Origin: Dipteris shenzhenensis
Taxonomy: Eukaryota > Polypodiophyta > Polypodiopsida > Gleicheniales
Reading direction: 5' to 3' (one strand)
DNA length: 64,000 nt
Assembly (NCBI GenBank): GCA_047967505.1
Contig: CM106538.1
Each line of letters starts with the position of its first letter. The stretch's first letter is position 1. Of this stretch, positions 44,857 to 55,756 are shown piece after piece. The notes beneath the pieces are model-generated. The model made no database searches. It worked only from the letters and a program-made list of their open reading frames with translations, and was not told the origin of the DNA. Made by a program: the position numbers and the translations under genes.

Positions 44857-45878
44857 TGTTGGAACGGTCACCTCCCCATCTGTAAGCCCCCATATGAGGA
44901 GAGCATGGGGGTGGTGGACCTAGGGATGTATAGACTGCCACATGGGCAGAGAATGGGGCTGCCACATGGGTAGCACATGAGCTGTCATGTGGACAGCACA
45001 AGAAACGCATTAGAAGGAGACCTTGTGCAGGAGAGATGGCGGGGGCATTTAGCCCTGGATCTGGCCTAGCAAGACGGAACTTCAGAGCAGGCGTACGGCC
45101 TGCAAGAGGGCCCTATGCGTGATGACATCAGCAGAGTACGCCCCCACTGTATGGGATGCTTATCGGATAGAGGACAGGGCTGCTGGTGTGACTGAAGGCG
45201 GGATCTGCAGTGGGCAAAGGCGTCTGCATGGCAGGGCCCATGGCGGGCTGCCATGTGGCTAGGTGGGTCTAAAGAACTGCCCCCAACCAGGTCGGTTTAC
45301 AGGCTGAGTGGGGGGCAGTCTGGTCGGCCCAAACAGACCCTAAAAGTTGGCCCTACCAGGCTCGTTGGTTCAAGGGCCTGGTGCCATATAAAAGGAGAGC
45401 CCCCTTGGCCTCATTTAACATCTTCTGGAGCAGCAAAAGCCAAGCAGTCAGGAGCAGCAGGAGACTTACTCTTGGAGCCTATTTCCGGAGGACCAGGAGA
45501 GAAGGAAGAGCTGCAGACTGAGCTTGGAGGGCTGCCTACCTAGGCTGACACTCAGGGCTGCAAGGTTGAGAAGAACACTCTGGACAAAGAGTCTACATAC
45601 GCTCGAGGTGGAGCACGCAAGCTCAGAGATCTAGAAGTGCTTGACATCTAGTAGGAGAACCTTTTGGTATTGTATCCTGTCCTACTTTGTGGACGGACGG
45701 AAATATAAAGTGTTGCTTCTATATTTGTCTCTAAGCGTTGGCTCTTTATTGGCTTGCACATCTATGCACATTAAGTTAAGAAGTTTGTGATTCCACACCC
45801 CACACCACATTGTGTGAGCTTCTGGGTAGTACTATTAGTCTTCCGCTATGCGTACCCTTTGTTAGGTCATTTCTAACA
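44857..45878 (+). repeat. 3' LTR of copia C (1022 bp)
   Basis: Starts TGTTGGAACG and ends TTTCTAACA. It is the full-length reference LTR for the family. The first 223 bp are missing from the 5' copy. Its right neighbour is the truncated LTR of gypsy D, suggesting C inserted into that LTR. Confidence 0.9.
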
Positions 45879-46454
45879 ATTAGACGGGGAGTCGGGACAG
45901 CGAACGGAGCAAGGTTTGGGTCTGTTTCAGCAGCTCTTTTCCGTTATCTCTTACAGTTTTACACAGCTCATTCTCAGCTCTTCATTTCAGTCATCTCTCA
46001 GCTCTCTTATAGGATCTATCAATCCTAGCTTTCACTCTCTCACTCATGCAGTAGCTCTGCATTCTGGTGGACAGCACAAGCCTCTCCCTTGCCTTGGAGA
46101 AGCGTCCTACATCGTCAGTGTGGACAGAATCAAGGTCTCGGTATTGGTTGGCGTTGCCTCTCAGGTCTTTGGGTTTGCTGTATGTGTGCACAGTGAGCTC
46201 TTCAAAAGCGCGTTCCGTGCTTTCTCGAAGAGTGTTCTTTGTATTTCTCAGTTCTCCAAGTATAAAGCAAATCCTCCCGTGATTGGGGGAGGGGGCCCTC
46301 AGTGGGTACAGGGACCCAATCGGTTGTTGACTCTACTCTCTCTTTACCCTCATCTCGTTTCTCTCTCTATGGTGTACAAACGCTAATTCCTCGCTAAAGG
46401 TGTAAAGAAGGTCTTGCTCTGAATTACACGATTAGATTACCATTGCATGTTACA
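45879..46454 (+). repeat. Gypsy D 5' LTR (start truncated)
   Basis: Ends GCATGTTACA directly before a PBS (TCGGTATCAGAGC, 46455-46467). The stretch from about 45960 is repeated at 59490-59960 (the 3' LTR) with roughly 90% or higher similarity by eye. The left end lies at the copia C junction and no TG start is visible. Confidence 0.8.
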
Positions 46455-46499
46455 TCGGTATCAGAGCTTCGGTCTGTTTCCAGCTTGACTACTTTGAGT

Positions 46500-47975
46500 G
46501 TATGGTTGTGTTGAGATCCGGAAAGGACACACAATCAAGCGCCATGGAAGGGTCTGGAAAAGGTTTCACCCTTGAAGACTTTTAAGAGGAGAGACTACCA
46601 AGAAGATCCACTTCCACCAAGTGCTCAAGAAGTGATGGCGAACCTTCTAGAGCAGAATCGGGTCCTCTTACAGCCAGTCGAAGAACATTCATCCAAGCTA
46701 GAAGAAACCAGAAGACGGTTGGACCAGACAAAACAACGTTTGGAGAAAAAGAAGCAGAAAAGCTGCTGGAAGAAAGAGGAACCACAGATTTTGAAAAATT
46801 GCTCTTGTTGATGCGTGAGGAACGCAAAAATGAGGCGGCACTATGACGCGTAGAGCTCGCCCAGGCAGAGAGGCAACAAAAGCTAGACCAAGAGGTGATG
46901 CTTCACAAACATATGTTAGCCGCTATGCAAGCAAGTTTGAGTGTAGCAGCCGTCATTGCCACAGCTTCGTCATCGACAAAGTTAACACCACTCACTCGGT
47001 CCACTACAAATTTTGTGATGGTAAGTGTGACCATTCAGCAATTCATGAGTTTGTAGCTCATTTTCCATTAGTGTGGATTTAAGATGAGCAAGACAAAGTC
47101 CACCTCGCAGTCCCTTATCTTACGGGTGAGGCGGTGACCTGGTGGCAACATTGGGCTAGTAAGCATATTGACCTAACAACGTTTAAGACGAATTTTGTTT
47201 GGGCAACATTTATGGCCAATCTCAAAGCCCGTTTTCTCCCACCCTAATATATGCTTAACTTGGAGGATGAGTTTTCTCATCTCTCCCTGAATGGTTTGCC
47301 CGTGTTGACATATAGTAACAAGGTCATCATGCTGGCGCAGCAATTGGGCGTGATGGAGAGCGCCAAGATGAAGCAATTAATTCGAGGATTGGACACAAAC
47401 ATCCGTTATACCATTCGAAACTTCGACTCACCGGATTACAAGCGAGCACTGACTCTCGCACAGAATCAGGAGATGATGCTGAATGGGAGAAAGCCCAAGC
47501 AGGTCCAGAATGATTCCAAAGCCTCGCAGTAGTTAAATAACACAGTGGGTAAGGATCAGAAGAAGGACAACTAGTTCCAAAAGAAAGACGGCCAGGCTTC
47601 TTGTCAAAGAAGGAGTCTAAGCCCAAGATGACTTTGGATGAGAAGGCTAAAGTGGGTATTACAGGAGGCTATCTATAGCCCGACGAGCAGAAGTGGTACC
47701 ACCAAGAACATCGTTGCTTTCATTGCCACCACATCGTTGGGCATGGCAAGAAGGATTGTCCAAAGTGGCTTGCTAAGAAGGCTGCGAAAGTGCCTTACTT
47801 CGTCCGTCGCCAATGTATTGGTGCTTCCAGCCCCGCCTCCATCCTGAGCTAGGAATGCCGTCTTCCCTGCTTTGAACGTCTTTCTCACGGTGGTCTTTCA
47901 AGGTAGTAAGGAGGGCGATTCCTCAGATCAAAAGAAGGCGCTCATTCGAGAGTACGGCACAGCTAACGGAGTCCG
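46500..47975 (+). pseudogene. Gypsy D gag
   Basis: Broken frames give a coiled-coil-like N-terminal part (46570-46900). The retrotransposon gag core follows (QDKVHLAVPYLTGEAVTWWQ near 47095; NLEDEFSHLSLNGLPVLTYS near 47255; MKQLIRGLDTNIRYTIRNFD). A knuckle at about 47715 reads CFHCHHIVGHGKKDC, CX2CX5HX4C, one residue longer than usual between the second Cys and the His. The reading ends in a GSKEGDSSDQKKALIRE segment just before the sequence changes to LINE at about 47976-47983. Its natural continuation, the protease, lies inverted at 55756. Confidence 0.8.
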
Positions 47976-47983
47976 AGTCGCCT

Positions 47984-48769
47984 ATCCCGCAGCCTCCTCC
48001 CCCTCCACCCCCACTGGCAGGACACCCGGAGTCTATACCACCAGTGGAGCAGGCTTCCCTTCCCGCTAGTCCCTCAGTGGCAGACTCAGCTGGGTCTCAG
48101 CTCCAGGAGAGAGAGCTTCCTCGAGACTTTTACAGATCTGGCCCCTGGGACTACCTGGATGTGGCCGACCTTGGGACCTTCCCGGCTTGTCTCGACATTA
48201 GTATCTTCCTACTCCGCAAAGGGGCGGATGGGAAGATTGCTGCCTTGGCTCCCAGGGATGGCCCTAGCTTCGCTTTCACGTTCCTCAGCGATGGCACCGA
48301 GACCTGGACAGACGACTCGGTTTGGGAGGCTCTCAGAGAGCAGACACACGCCCATATTTGCTCCTGGATAGGCCCGTCCGGTGGGCAGCTTCTCGAGACT
48401 CAGTGGTCCGAGGGCGATGTGCGCCTGCGGTGGCGTTGCGCCGCCAAACGCTTCCGACTGATTGTGATCCTCAGACCCCCCCTGTCATGGCCTCTCCCCC
48501 AGGATGTCAGAGCTTGGTCCCAACAGAAACTCCGAACCTTCTACAGGATGACCACTTCAAAGATCTCGAGCTGGCTCGAGAAAGCATTTGCTCATGGCAC
48601 CAGAGGCCTCTCGCCATTGCTGAAGGTGTTGAAGAACGGGCAGGACGACCCCGTCTCCCCCTCCAAACCTTCTCATAAGCGGCAGCGCCTCCATTCCGAT
48701 ATGTCTGATTCTTCTTCGACTTCGACCGCGAGCAGACAGTTGTTCGCAGCCCCCCGTCCCTCTCCATGA
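47984..48769 (+). CDS. LINE F ORF1 C-terminal part
   Basis: The frame ending at TGA 48769 can be read from the poly-Pro linker (about 47990; ESIPPVEQASLPASPSVADS). It continues through ELPRDFYRSGPWDYLDVADL and RLIVILRPPLSWPLPQDVRA to a Ser-rich, basic tail (KPSHKRQRLHSDMSDSSSTS). This is the part of ORF1 downstream of the DUF4283 and knuckle domains at 55757-56979. The two parts are not in the same phase when joined at the breakpoint, so ORF1 carries at least one further indel. The stop overlaps the ORF2 start as ATGA. Confidence 0.75.
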   Translation: MPQPPPPPPPLAGHPESIPPVEQASLPASPSVADSAGSQLQERELPRDFYRSGPWDYLDVADLGTFPACLDISIFLLRKGADGKIAALAPRDGPSFAFTFLSDGTETWTDDSVWEALREQTHAHICSWIGPSGGQLLETQWSEGDVRLRWRCAAKRFRLIVILRPPLSWPLPQDVRAWSQQKLRTFYRMTTSKISSWLEKAFAHGTRGLSPLLKVLKNGQDDPVSPSKPSHKRQRLHSDMSDSSSTSTASRQLFAAPRPSP

Positions 48770-51700
48770 GCCTACACCTCGTATCCTGGAATGTGAACGG
48801 GTTTCACTCTTCGGGCACCCGTGGTCCCAGGAAGCTCATTTTGCGACAGGAACTTCAGCCTGCAGTGATTGGTCGATTGGATGTACTTTTGCTCCAGGAG
48901 CACAAGCTTTCTGCGGCTCATTCCCGTAGCTGCGGGAAGGTTCTCCCTGGACGTTCCTACACTTATTGGGAGCCTTCGATCGGCGCACAGGGGAGGAGTG
49001 GGGGTGTCTGTACCTCCGTGTGCGAGCAGTTAGCCCAGGAAGTCTTCGGTCACGGCACGTTGATCCCAGGCCGAGCCCTTTGGGTAGGCCTGAATTTGGA
49101 GGGATCCAAAATAGGAATCCTCAACATTTATGCTCCCACAGACCTCCGATGCAGAGCCACCTTCTGGAGGACACTTACAGGGATTCTTCCAGACATGGAT
49201 TCCTGGATTGTTGGAGGAGACTTCAACAACCTGGAGACCTTGGAGGACCAGCAGGGCAGAGATCCGGAGTTCACAGGTATGGCTCAGGCAGAGCAGTCAG
49301 CTTGGGACTCTTTCATCTTCGCGACAGGAGGGAGGGACAGTTGGAGAGACCCGTCCTTCCGGCGTTGGCACGGGAGCCTGGACTTCTCTTGGGGCTTCCG
49401 CAGGGAAGGAGGCAGACTCCTGGAGAGGCTCGATAGATTTTATGTCAGTGATTGGGCCATCAGTAGAGGCGGCCAGGCGGGTATAGTTCCAGGGACGACA
49501 CTCTCCGACCATGCGCCTGTGCTCCTATCATTAGATTCGGCAGCCCAGACTCTCCCCCCCCGATCATGCAGGATTCCCGACTCCATCTTCTCGAGGGTGG
49601 ACGTGCGCAGCAGCATTTGCAGTCTTTGGGACAGAGACTGGGGGGAGGGCGTGGATCTGGTAGACTCGGTCGCGCAGGCTCTGCAGGAGTCCAGCCAGAT
49701 TTGCCAGCTCGCAGCCCTGCAGGTTCGACAGGATTGGTGGGGCAGAGAGAGAGCTCTTCGGAGGGACCTCGCCTCCATTCAGCGACTCCAGCAGGCTTCC
49801 CCGGGCTCGGAGGAGCTTCGGATCCAGGCCCTTCGAGCCAGAGCCCTCCTGGAGGAGACCCTCCAGCATCGCTCCGAGTTTTCCTATCGCGCCTCTCTCT
49901 CCTTCTGGGCCCGGAAGGGTGACCGGATGTGCAGGGAGTTCTTCAGGACGCACGGCCAGAGAGCTGCAGGTGATCAGCTTCGAAGTCTCAGGACAGCGGA
50001 TGGTCACATCGTTACGGATCCGGGGGAGGTCCTGGGGTTGGCCACTGACTTCTACAGGACCCTCTTCCAGTAGGAGCCGCTTGCCCCTCGTGCTAGTCGT
50101 GCCCGTGAGGAGGTGTGGAGGCACATTCCATCCCTGGTCCAGCCTAGCATGCAGGCGACGTTGTTGGCGCCGTTCACCTCAGATGAGATGTTGGAGGCCT
50201 TGATGGCTATCGACGGACAGAAATGCCCAGGTGAGGATGGGCTATCCCGAGCATTTTTCACCTCCTTCTGGGACCAGATCCATCAGCCCCTCCTTGCAGC
50301 TCTGCAAGGGATTTTCAGCAGCAGTCAGATGCCAGAGAGCCTTCCTCAGGACTGATTTGCCTCATCCCGAAGGGAGGAGATAGACAGGAGATCCGCCAGT
50401 GGCGTCCGATCACTCTCCTTACCACTGCCTACAAAATCCTCGCCAAGATGATCAGTGCCAGAGTTCGGCCTCTACTCCCAGACCTCGTCCATGACACTCA
50501 GACAGGCTTTGTCCAGGATCGCAGTATCCTGGATAATGTCTTCACCTTTTCAGAGGCGGCGGAGTGGGCTCAGTACAGCGGATCACACCTTGCCATTTTA
50601 CTTCTCGACTTCGAGAAGGCCTACGATCGCGTGGACTGGTCCTTTTTGGAGGGGAATCTGGAGCGGCTAGGTTTCCCGGCAGGTTGGATTCAGGGTATCT
50701 CAGCTTTGTACAGGACAGCGTCTAGCAGAGTCATCATTGGAGGCAGGATGGGTGAGCGCTTTAGCTTGGAGAGATCAGTACGTCAGGGCTGCCCCCTGGC
50801 TCCTTACCTGTTTCTCTTCTTCGCCGAGGCCATGACTTACTACCTTCGGGCGAGGTCCACAGGGCTCAGGGGTGTTCGCCTTCCACTCCGGGAGGACACG
50901 GAGCTTCTGGACTCGGAGTACGCAGATGATACAGCCCTTTATGTCCAGGACGATGAGAGGATGCTAGAGAGGGTGCGGATGGCCCTGGAGGTTTTCTGCT
51001 CGGCCGCTGGTGCGAAAATCAACTGGAACAAATCAGTTGGTTTTCTCACAGACCCGGGGGCGTGTTCTCAGTGGGGGCGATTTCTGGGTTTCAGATGGAT
51101 TCCACGTGGACAGACAGCTAGATACCTTGGCTTCCAGGTTGGCCTAGACATCACGCCAGCTCAGCAGTTTCTCCCGGTGCTAGACTCCATCCGACGGAAG
51201 TTGGCTTTCTGGAGCACTGCTAAGCTCTCCCTTGCAGGTCGTGCCTTGGTAGTTAACCAGGTCCTCCTAGCCACGGCTTGGTATGTGGCTTCCTGCTGGT
51301 GCTTCTCGAGATCCAGCGTGGCACAGCTCAGGAGGTTGGTTCGGAACTTCCTTTGGTCTGGGGAGGATGGGCATAGAGATACCAGAGCCAGGGTTGCTTG
51401 GCAGACAGTCATTCTTCCGCAGGCTGAGGGTGGTCTGGGGGTCATTGATCCAGAGCTTCAGAGTCAGGCCTTGTTAGGCAAGCTTATCATTCGCGGTTTG
51501 ACCCCAGGGGGACAGACGTGGAAGATGTTACTTCAGCAGGGAGTCGGCTCTTGTGTCCCGCGCCGAGGTGGAGAGTGGCTACCGTCCCTCAGGTGGATCT
51601 TCACCTCCGCCCCGCTCCCTCAGCCCCGCTCCCCACTCGTTCGTAGCCTCCTCATGGTTTGGAGGCGGCTCCGCCTCAGTCTCATTCAGTCCCCTCCCAG

Positions 51701-53150
51701 CTGTCAGGAGGAGATCGATCGCCAGCCGCTTATCTGGAACGGTCAGGTCAGAGATGCCGAGGGCCTTCAGTTGGGGGAGAGATCACATATCAGGTGGGAC
51801 GGCTGGATGAGGGGGCCAACCCGATCCCTTCGTGTTTGGAGGGATACGTACAGACATCTGGAGATGACTGATCTTGCAGACGCAGCTGGAGGTGCACGTG
51901 GAGCCCAGGCGAGACGCACGGAGATCGACGGTGCGATCCCAGCTGCTTGGTTGGTTCCACCTGAGCATCAGATCCTCATGCCTGGTGACACCCGCTGGCT
52001 GGGACAGTTCACCTCCCGTGGCATTCCACTGGTGATCGCAGGACGTTTGGATGACTCTTCTATCTCCTTCTTCGTGGTTTCTGGGGATGGACGACTCAGG
52101 AGAGAGGGTGCGCTCATCGACCCCCTACTCCCGTGGCAGAGGGTTCGGGTCGTAGGCCTCTTGGGGAAGGTCTGGCGTACCGACCCTAGCATCGAGCAGG
52201 ACCAGGTGCAGCTTTGGCGTCTTTGGCTCTGGGAGGGGCGGGCCTTGTCAGAGCTTGAGTGGGACCCAGGAGAGTGGTGGTGGCCAGAGATTGTGACAGG
52301 ACCGACCTCCTTCTTCGCCTACAGTACGACTCTGGGCAGGCGAGTTCTCGGGAGGATGCAGAGCCGCCCCCCCACCCAGCGACCCAGCTGGTACGCACAG
52401 GGTATTTCCAGGTTCTTTTTGCAGGCATTCTGGAAGGCCTTGTGGGAGAGCTGGCGGCCGCGGAAGATCTCATACTTCCTGTGGCTTCTTGCCCACAAAG
52501 GTCTTCCAGTGGGGAGCTGGTTGAGGCAGATAGGCCAGGACGGTTGCTGCCAGATTTGCCATGCGGATGAGGAGACACCAAAACACTGCTTGTGGAGCTG
52601 CACTCGCGCCCAGGAAGTGTGGAGGTGGACTTTTGGGATTCTTACTCGCGCAGCACCAGAGCTAGGATTGATCACTTGGGGCGCGTTCTGTTGGTGCAGC
52701 ACCGCACCTGGTCTTCATCACTTATTCGAGGCATGCCAGCAAGACCCCACTTTCCTTATTACACAGGGGACGTGGGGACCGCTCGAGGGCATCCCACAGC
52801 ACCTAGCAGAGGCTGATACAGGAGTCCGGGAGAGGCAGCCAGTCTGGGAGATTATTAGCAGCATCACAGGGTGGCACATCTGGACCTCGCGCTGCGCGCA
52901 GATCCTAGGTGGCACCTCCTTATCGACTGCCCAGATCATGACGGAGATTTGGAGTGAGATTATTCATACTCTCAGAGGCCAGTGGGACCAGATTCAGGGA
53001 GACTCCCGGGCCGGTCAGGAGAAGCGGAGACGCTTCCTCCGGGCTTGGGACACACAGGGCCTCTTCTTCGCGCAGACTACGCAGGGCCTTCGGTGGCATT
53101 ACTCACCACCCCGATGGCTGTTCATTCATACTCGTCTTATCCCTCCGTGA
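48766..53150 (+). pseudogene. LINE F ORF2: endonuclease, reverse transcriptase, zf-RVT
   Basis: Starts at ATG 48766 (MSLHLVSWNVNGFHSSGTRG). The APE endonuclease shows VLLLQEHKL, GGDFNNLE and SDHAPVLL. RT shows KCPGEDGLSRAFF, IPKGGDRQEIRQWRPITLL, LLLDFEKAYDRVDW, SVRQGCPLAPYLFLFFAEAM and the active site SEYADDTALYV (YADD, about 50920). The C-terminal knuckle CQICHADEETPKHCLWSC is near 52550-52600. Only two lesions are visible over 1461 codons: an in-frame TAG at 50071 and a frameshift near 50350. From 50350 to 53150 the frame is fully open. This is the best-preserved LINE in the window. ORF2 nicks the target and performs target-primed reverse transcription. Confidence 0.95.
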
Positions 53151-53281
53151 GAGGATGGTTTATTTTGCTACCTTTTAGGGCTGCGTCCGATTTGTGAACG
53201 CAGCCCGTCAGCTATAAGCTGACCTCTTGTATCTTGTTCTCGAAGTAATATAATTAGCACTGTTTTTCGGCAAAAAAAAAA
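53151..53281 (+). other. LINE F 3' UTR with stem-loop and poly(A)
   Basis: A 130-bp 3' UTR. GGGCTGCGTCC...GAACGCAGCCC (53180-53208) can form a hairpin with arms GGCTGCGT/ACGCAGCC, apart from a small loop. This could be an RT recognition structure. The poly(A) of about 10 nt sits at 53272-53281. Confidence 0.7.
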
Positions 53282-53296
53282 GCAACCAATACTCGG
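53282..53296 (-). repeat. LINE F target-site duplication, copy 1 (now inverted)
   Basis: The minus strand reads CCGAGTATTGGTTGC. The other copy, 57606-57620, has this sequence on the plus strand. Target duplications are direct when made, so the opposite orientation records an inversion. Confidence 0.9.
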
Positions 53297-54295
53297 TCAC
53301 ATAATCCCCCACAGCTACCTCAATTACCTGCTTGATGACTAATTTCTCCACACAGAAAGAAAAGGCATTTATACACAGCCAACATCATCAAGAACTTAGC
53401 AAAAGGGAAAGGATCATCAGTTGAAGAACTTCCACAAAACTTGGGCCTCTAGAAACTCAGTTAGCTGCTCTCCGTACAGCCAGCCACGGTTGGCTACAGT
53501 ACAATGGCCGTACAAGCATCTCTATCGATGTATGTGCAGCCCGTACATCAGCCACTTGATACCCAGCCTGGCAGACAAACTGTTCGGAATCCATCCGTAT
53601 AACCAGCAAGTACACTCACCGTACAACCAGCAAGTACAATGTAAGTACACCAGCAGCTACACTCACCGTACAACCATGTACGGTAGTCCGTGCAGTCATT
53701 AATGTGGGCAGCCCACAGTCCGTACTGTTTACCCACTCCGTACAGCCGTCTTCAATAACCCCGTACGTACATCAGCAACTGCCATTACCGCTCCGTACAA
53801 TACTGCCAGCCCCCTTCAAGGCTCTTCCATTCTCACTGCTGCACCAAGCTCCTTGAAGGCTTCCGTCCCTTCTCCGGATTCCAGCCCCCGCATTCATTTT
53901 TGGCGTCAACCTCCCTTTTTTTTTCCCCGTGATTCTGCCCCGCGTTCCTTTTTTCCCATCCAATTTTCTGCCCAAGGCCTTCCTTGGCCTTCCTTTCCAA
54001 AAGGGGGCTGCATGGGCTTGCCACATGGCAGCCCATGCCTTGGATTGCCCCCAAGGGCCTTCAATTGCCCCTAGGCCCCCTCTAGTGGGACCTTTTTAAA
54101 AGCCCACCAATGACCAACTTGAAAGCCTAAGGTTCTTTGGGCCCCTCTTGACCCTAGACCTTTCATTTGCCCCCAAGGCACAAATGCTAGGGGTTCTAGC
54201 ACATCGAGTAACCCTTGACCTCGCCCCTTGTTTTCCCAGGTTCCTACCCACACGCACGCCAACATGCATGCACCAAAAATCACGCCCTCGTGACA
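53297..54295 (-). mobile_element. LTR E (inserted in gypsy D integrase), 5' part
   Basis: On the minus strand the block starts TGTCACGAGGGCGTG at 54295, right after GGTAT (54296-54300), the target duplication in the integrase codons. It runs to the LINE F insertion. The 3' part is 57621-58748. With one copy of the LINE duplication the LTR totals about 2.14 kb. No PBS or coding domain is seen, so it is best called a solo LTR. It contains the GTAC array at 53474-53798. Confidence 0.7.
53474..53798. promoter_or_regulatory. GTAC array in LTR E (15 copies in 325 bp)
   Basis: GTAC occurs 15 times, mostly as CCGTAC on the plus strand (GTACGG on the LTR sense strand). Part is organised as tandem units containing CAAGTACACTCACCGTACAA (53605-53675). 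The density resembles the copia G leader array at 40043-40397. Confidence 0.65.
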
Positions 54296-54300
54296 ATACC
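54296..54300 (-). repeat. LTR E target duplication GGTAT, copy 1
   Basis: The minus strand reads GGTAT at the end of the gypsy integrase N-half. The plus-strand partner is 58749-58753 at the start of the C-half. Removing LTR E and one copy leaves the integrase frame continuous. Confidence 0.8.
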
Positions 54301-55756
54301 AATACTTGATAAATAAACGAGCTACATCTTCAGCGCTGGCCGTTTTGTTTGTAGGGAATAAGCATACAATATTTACTAAAGCGATAAACAATAGTAAGAC
54401 ATTGAGTATACGTTTCTGCGGATGCTGGAAGTGGTCCCACGAAATCCATACCTATGTCTTGAAAAGGACTGTCGGGGATTGGCAATGGCATAAGTAAGCA
54501 TGCCGCTTTCTTGTGGGAAGCCTTGACCTTTTGGCATATCTGACAATTCTGACATATCCGTATACGTCCTTCCGCATCTTTGGCCAATAGAAATAGCGCT
54601 CTAACTTCTCCAAAGTCCTGTTGATACCTCTGTGACCACCGGTAAGGGCGTCATGGGCATCATGAAGAAGCAACTGCCGTTTATCTTTGAGTACACATAA
54701 TCTTTTCTTATAAAAAGCCAACCGTCCTCTAATGAGTAATGGCCTAGAGCAAGCATTGTGGCTAACTAGAACTGCGTGCCAAGCTCTGCTGACTCTGCGT
54801 GTCAAACTCTACCGACTCCGCGTACTGTGCCTTCATGCTATCAAGATCATTTTCTTTGATTTTGAGCACAGTGTCTGGATGGAACCTTTCCGACTAAGAG
54901 CATCGACAACGGGGTTGTTTTTGCAGGGAACGTACTCGATCATTCCTCCAAACTGCTAGAATATCTGACTCCACCGTTGTTGCCCATTGGTCCATTGCAC
55001 ACTAGGCATTATCTGAAGCCCCTTAAGGGCTTGGTGATCTGTCTTAACCGTGAAAGTCCGTCCATATGGGAAAGACTTCCAATGTTTTAATGCCTAGATG
55101 ACACCGAGGAGCTCTCTATCATAAATTAAATAGTTCTTTTCGGCATCGTTAAGCTTTCTGCTGTAATATGTCCCGGGCCTATCTTCTTGCTGTAAAATTG
55201 CCCCGATGGCGACATTGCTAACGTCTGTGATTACCAGAAATGGATCATCCCAAGAGGCGATCTTCATAACTGGTACTGTTGTGGCCAGTTGTTGCAAGTC
55301 ATGAAAGGCTTGCAAAGCTTTGCCTGTGACTTGAACTTTTTGTCTGCGTGTCTTTACCCCCTGGAGTAAATCTGTAAGAGGGGCTGCGTGTGTCGAATCC
55401 CTAGTATGCTCCGATCGCCATGTATCACGGTGGGCTCAGGTAAACCTTCCACAATAGTGAAGGTGTCTTGCCGCCAATCAGGCATCGGTACATGCTCACG
55501 GAACCGCTGAATCCCAAGAATCATGTCGCACCCCATCAAAGGAGTAAAAAAAAAATCCCACGTAAACATTGCCTTTTGAACTGAAAAAGTGAAATAAATG
55601 GCCTTATGCATGATATGTGTGCGCAAGCCGCGTGTGAACCCGTCCACTGCAAGCTCGTGAGGCACCAAGGTACACCCCACTGTCTTGGCAAGCTGAGGGC
55701 AGATGGCATCTTTTGAACTCCCCATATCGAACAAGACAATAAACTGATGCACACGG
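54301..55756 (-). pseudogene. Gypsy D protease, RNase H and integrase N-half (inverted block)
   Basis: On the minus strand from 55756 comes the retropepsin-like protease HQFIVLFDMGSSKDAICPQL (Asp-Met-Gly-Ser where D-S/T-G is usual). It ends near 55360. RT is absent: the next block is RNase H (SWDDPFLVITDVSNVAIGAI, then TYYSRKLNDAEKNYLIYDRE, 55330-55090). It continues to VVDALSRK near 54880. Integrase follows with its HHCC zinc domain (HDAHDALTGGHRGINRTLEK ... CQNCQICQK). The start of the catalytic core (MDFVGPLPASAETYTQCLTI) runs to 54301. Stops and frameshifts are present. Confidence 0.85.

Larger units (their letters stand above)
47976..53281 (+). mobile_element. LINE F, 3' part: ORF1 end, ORF2, 3' UTR, poly(A)
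   Basis: L1-type element starting inside the proline-rich linker of ORF1 and ending in a poly(A) run at 53272-53281. A 15-bp target duplication follows at 53282-53296. The 5' part of the same element lies inverted at 55757-57605. Together they form a full-length LINE of about 7.1 kb. Confidence 0.85.

Noticed and set aside
53772-54391. Minus and plus ORFs such as the 106-codon frame at 54071-54391
   Set aside because: The frame starts in the gypsy integrase and runs into LTR E, so it is a chance fusion.
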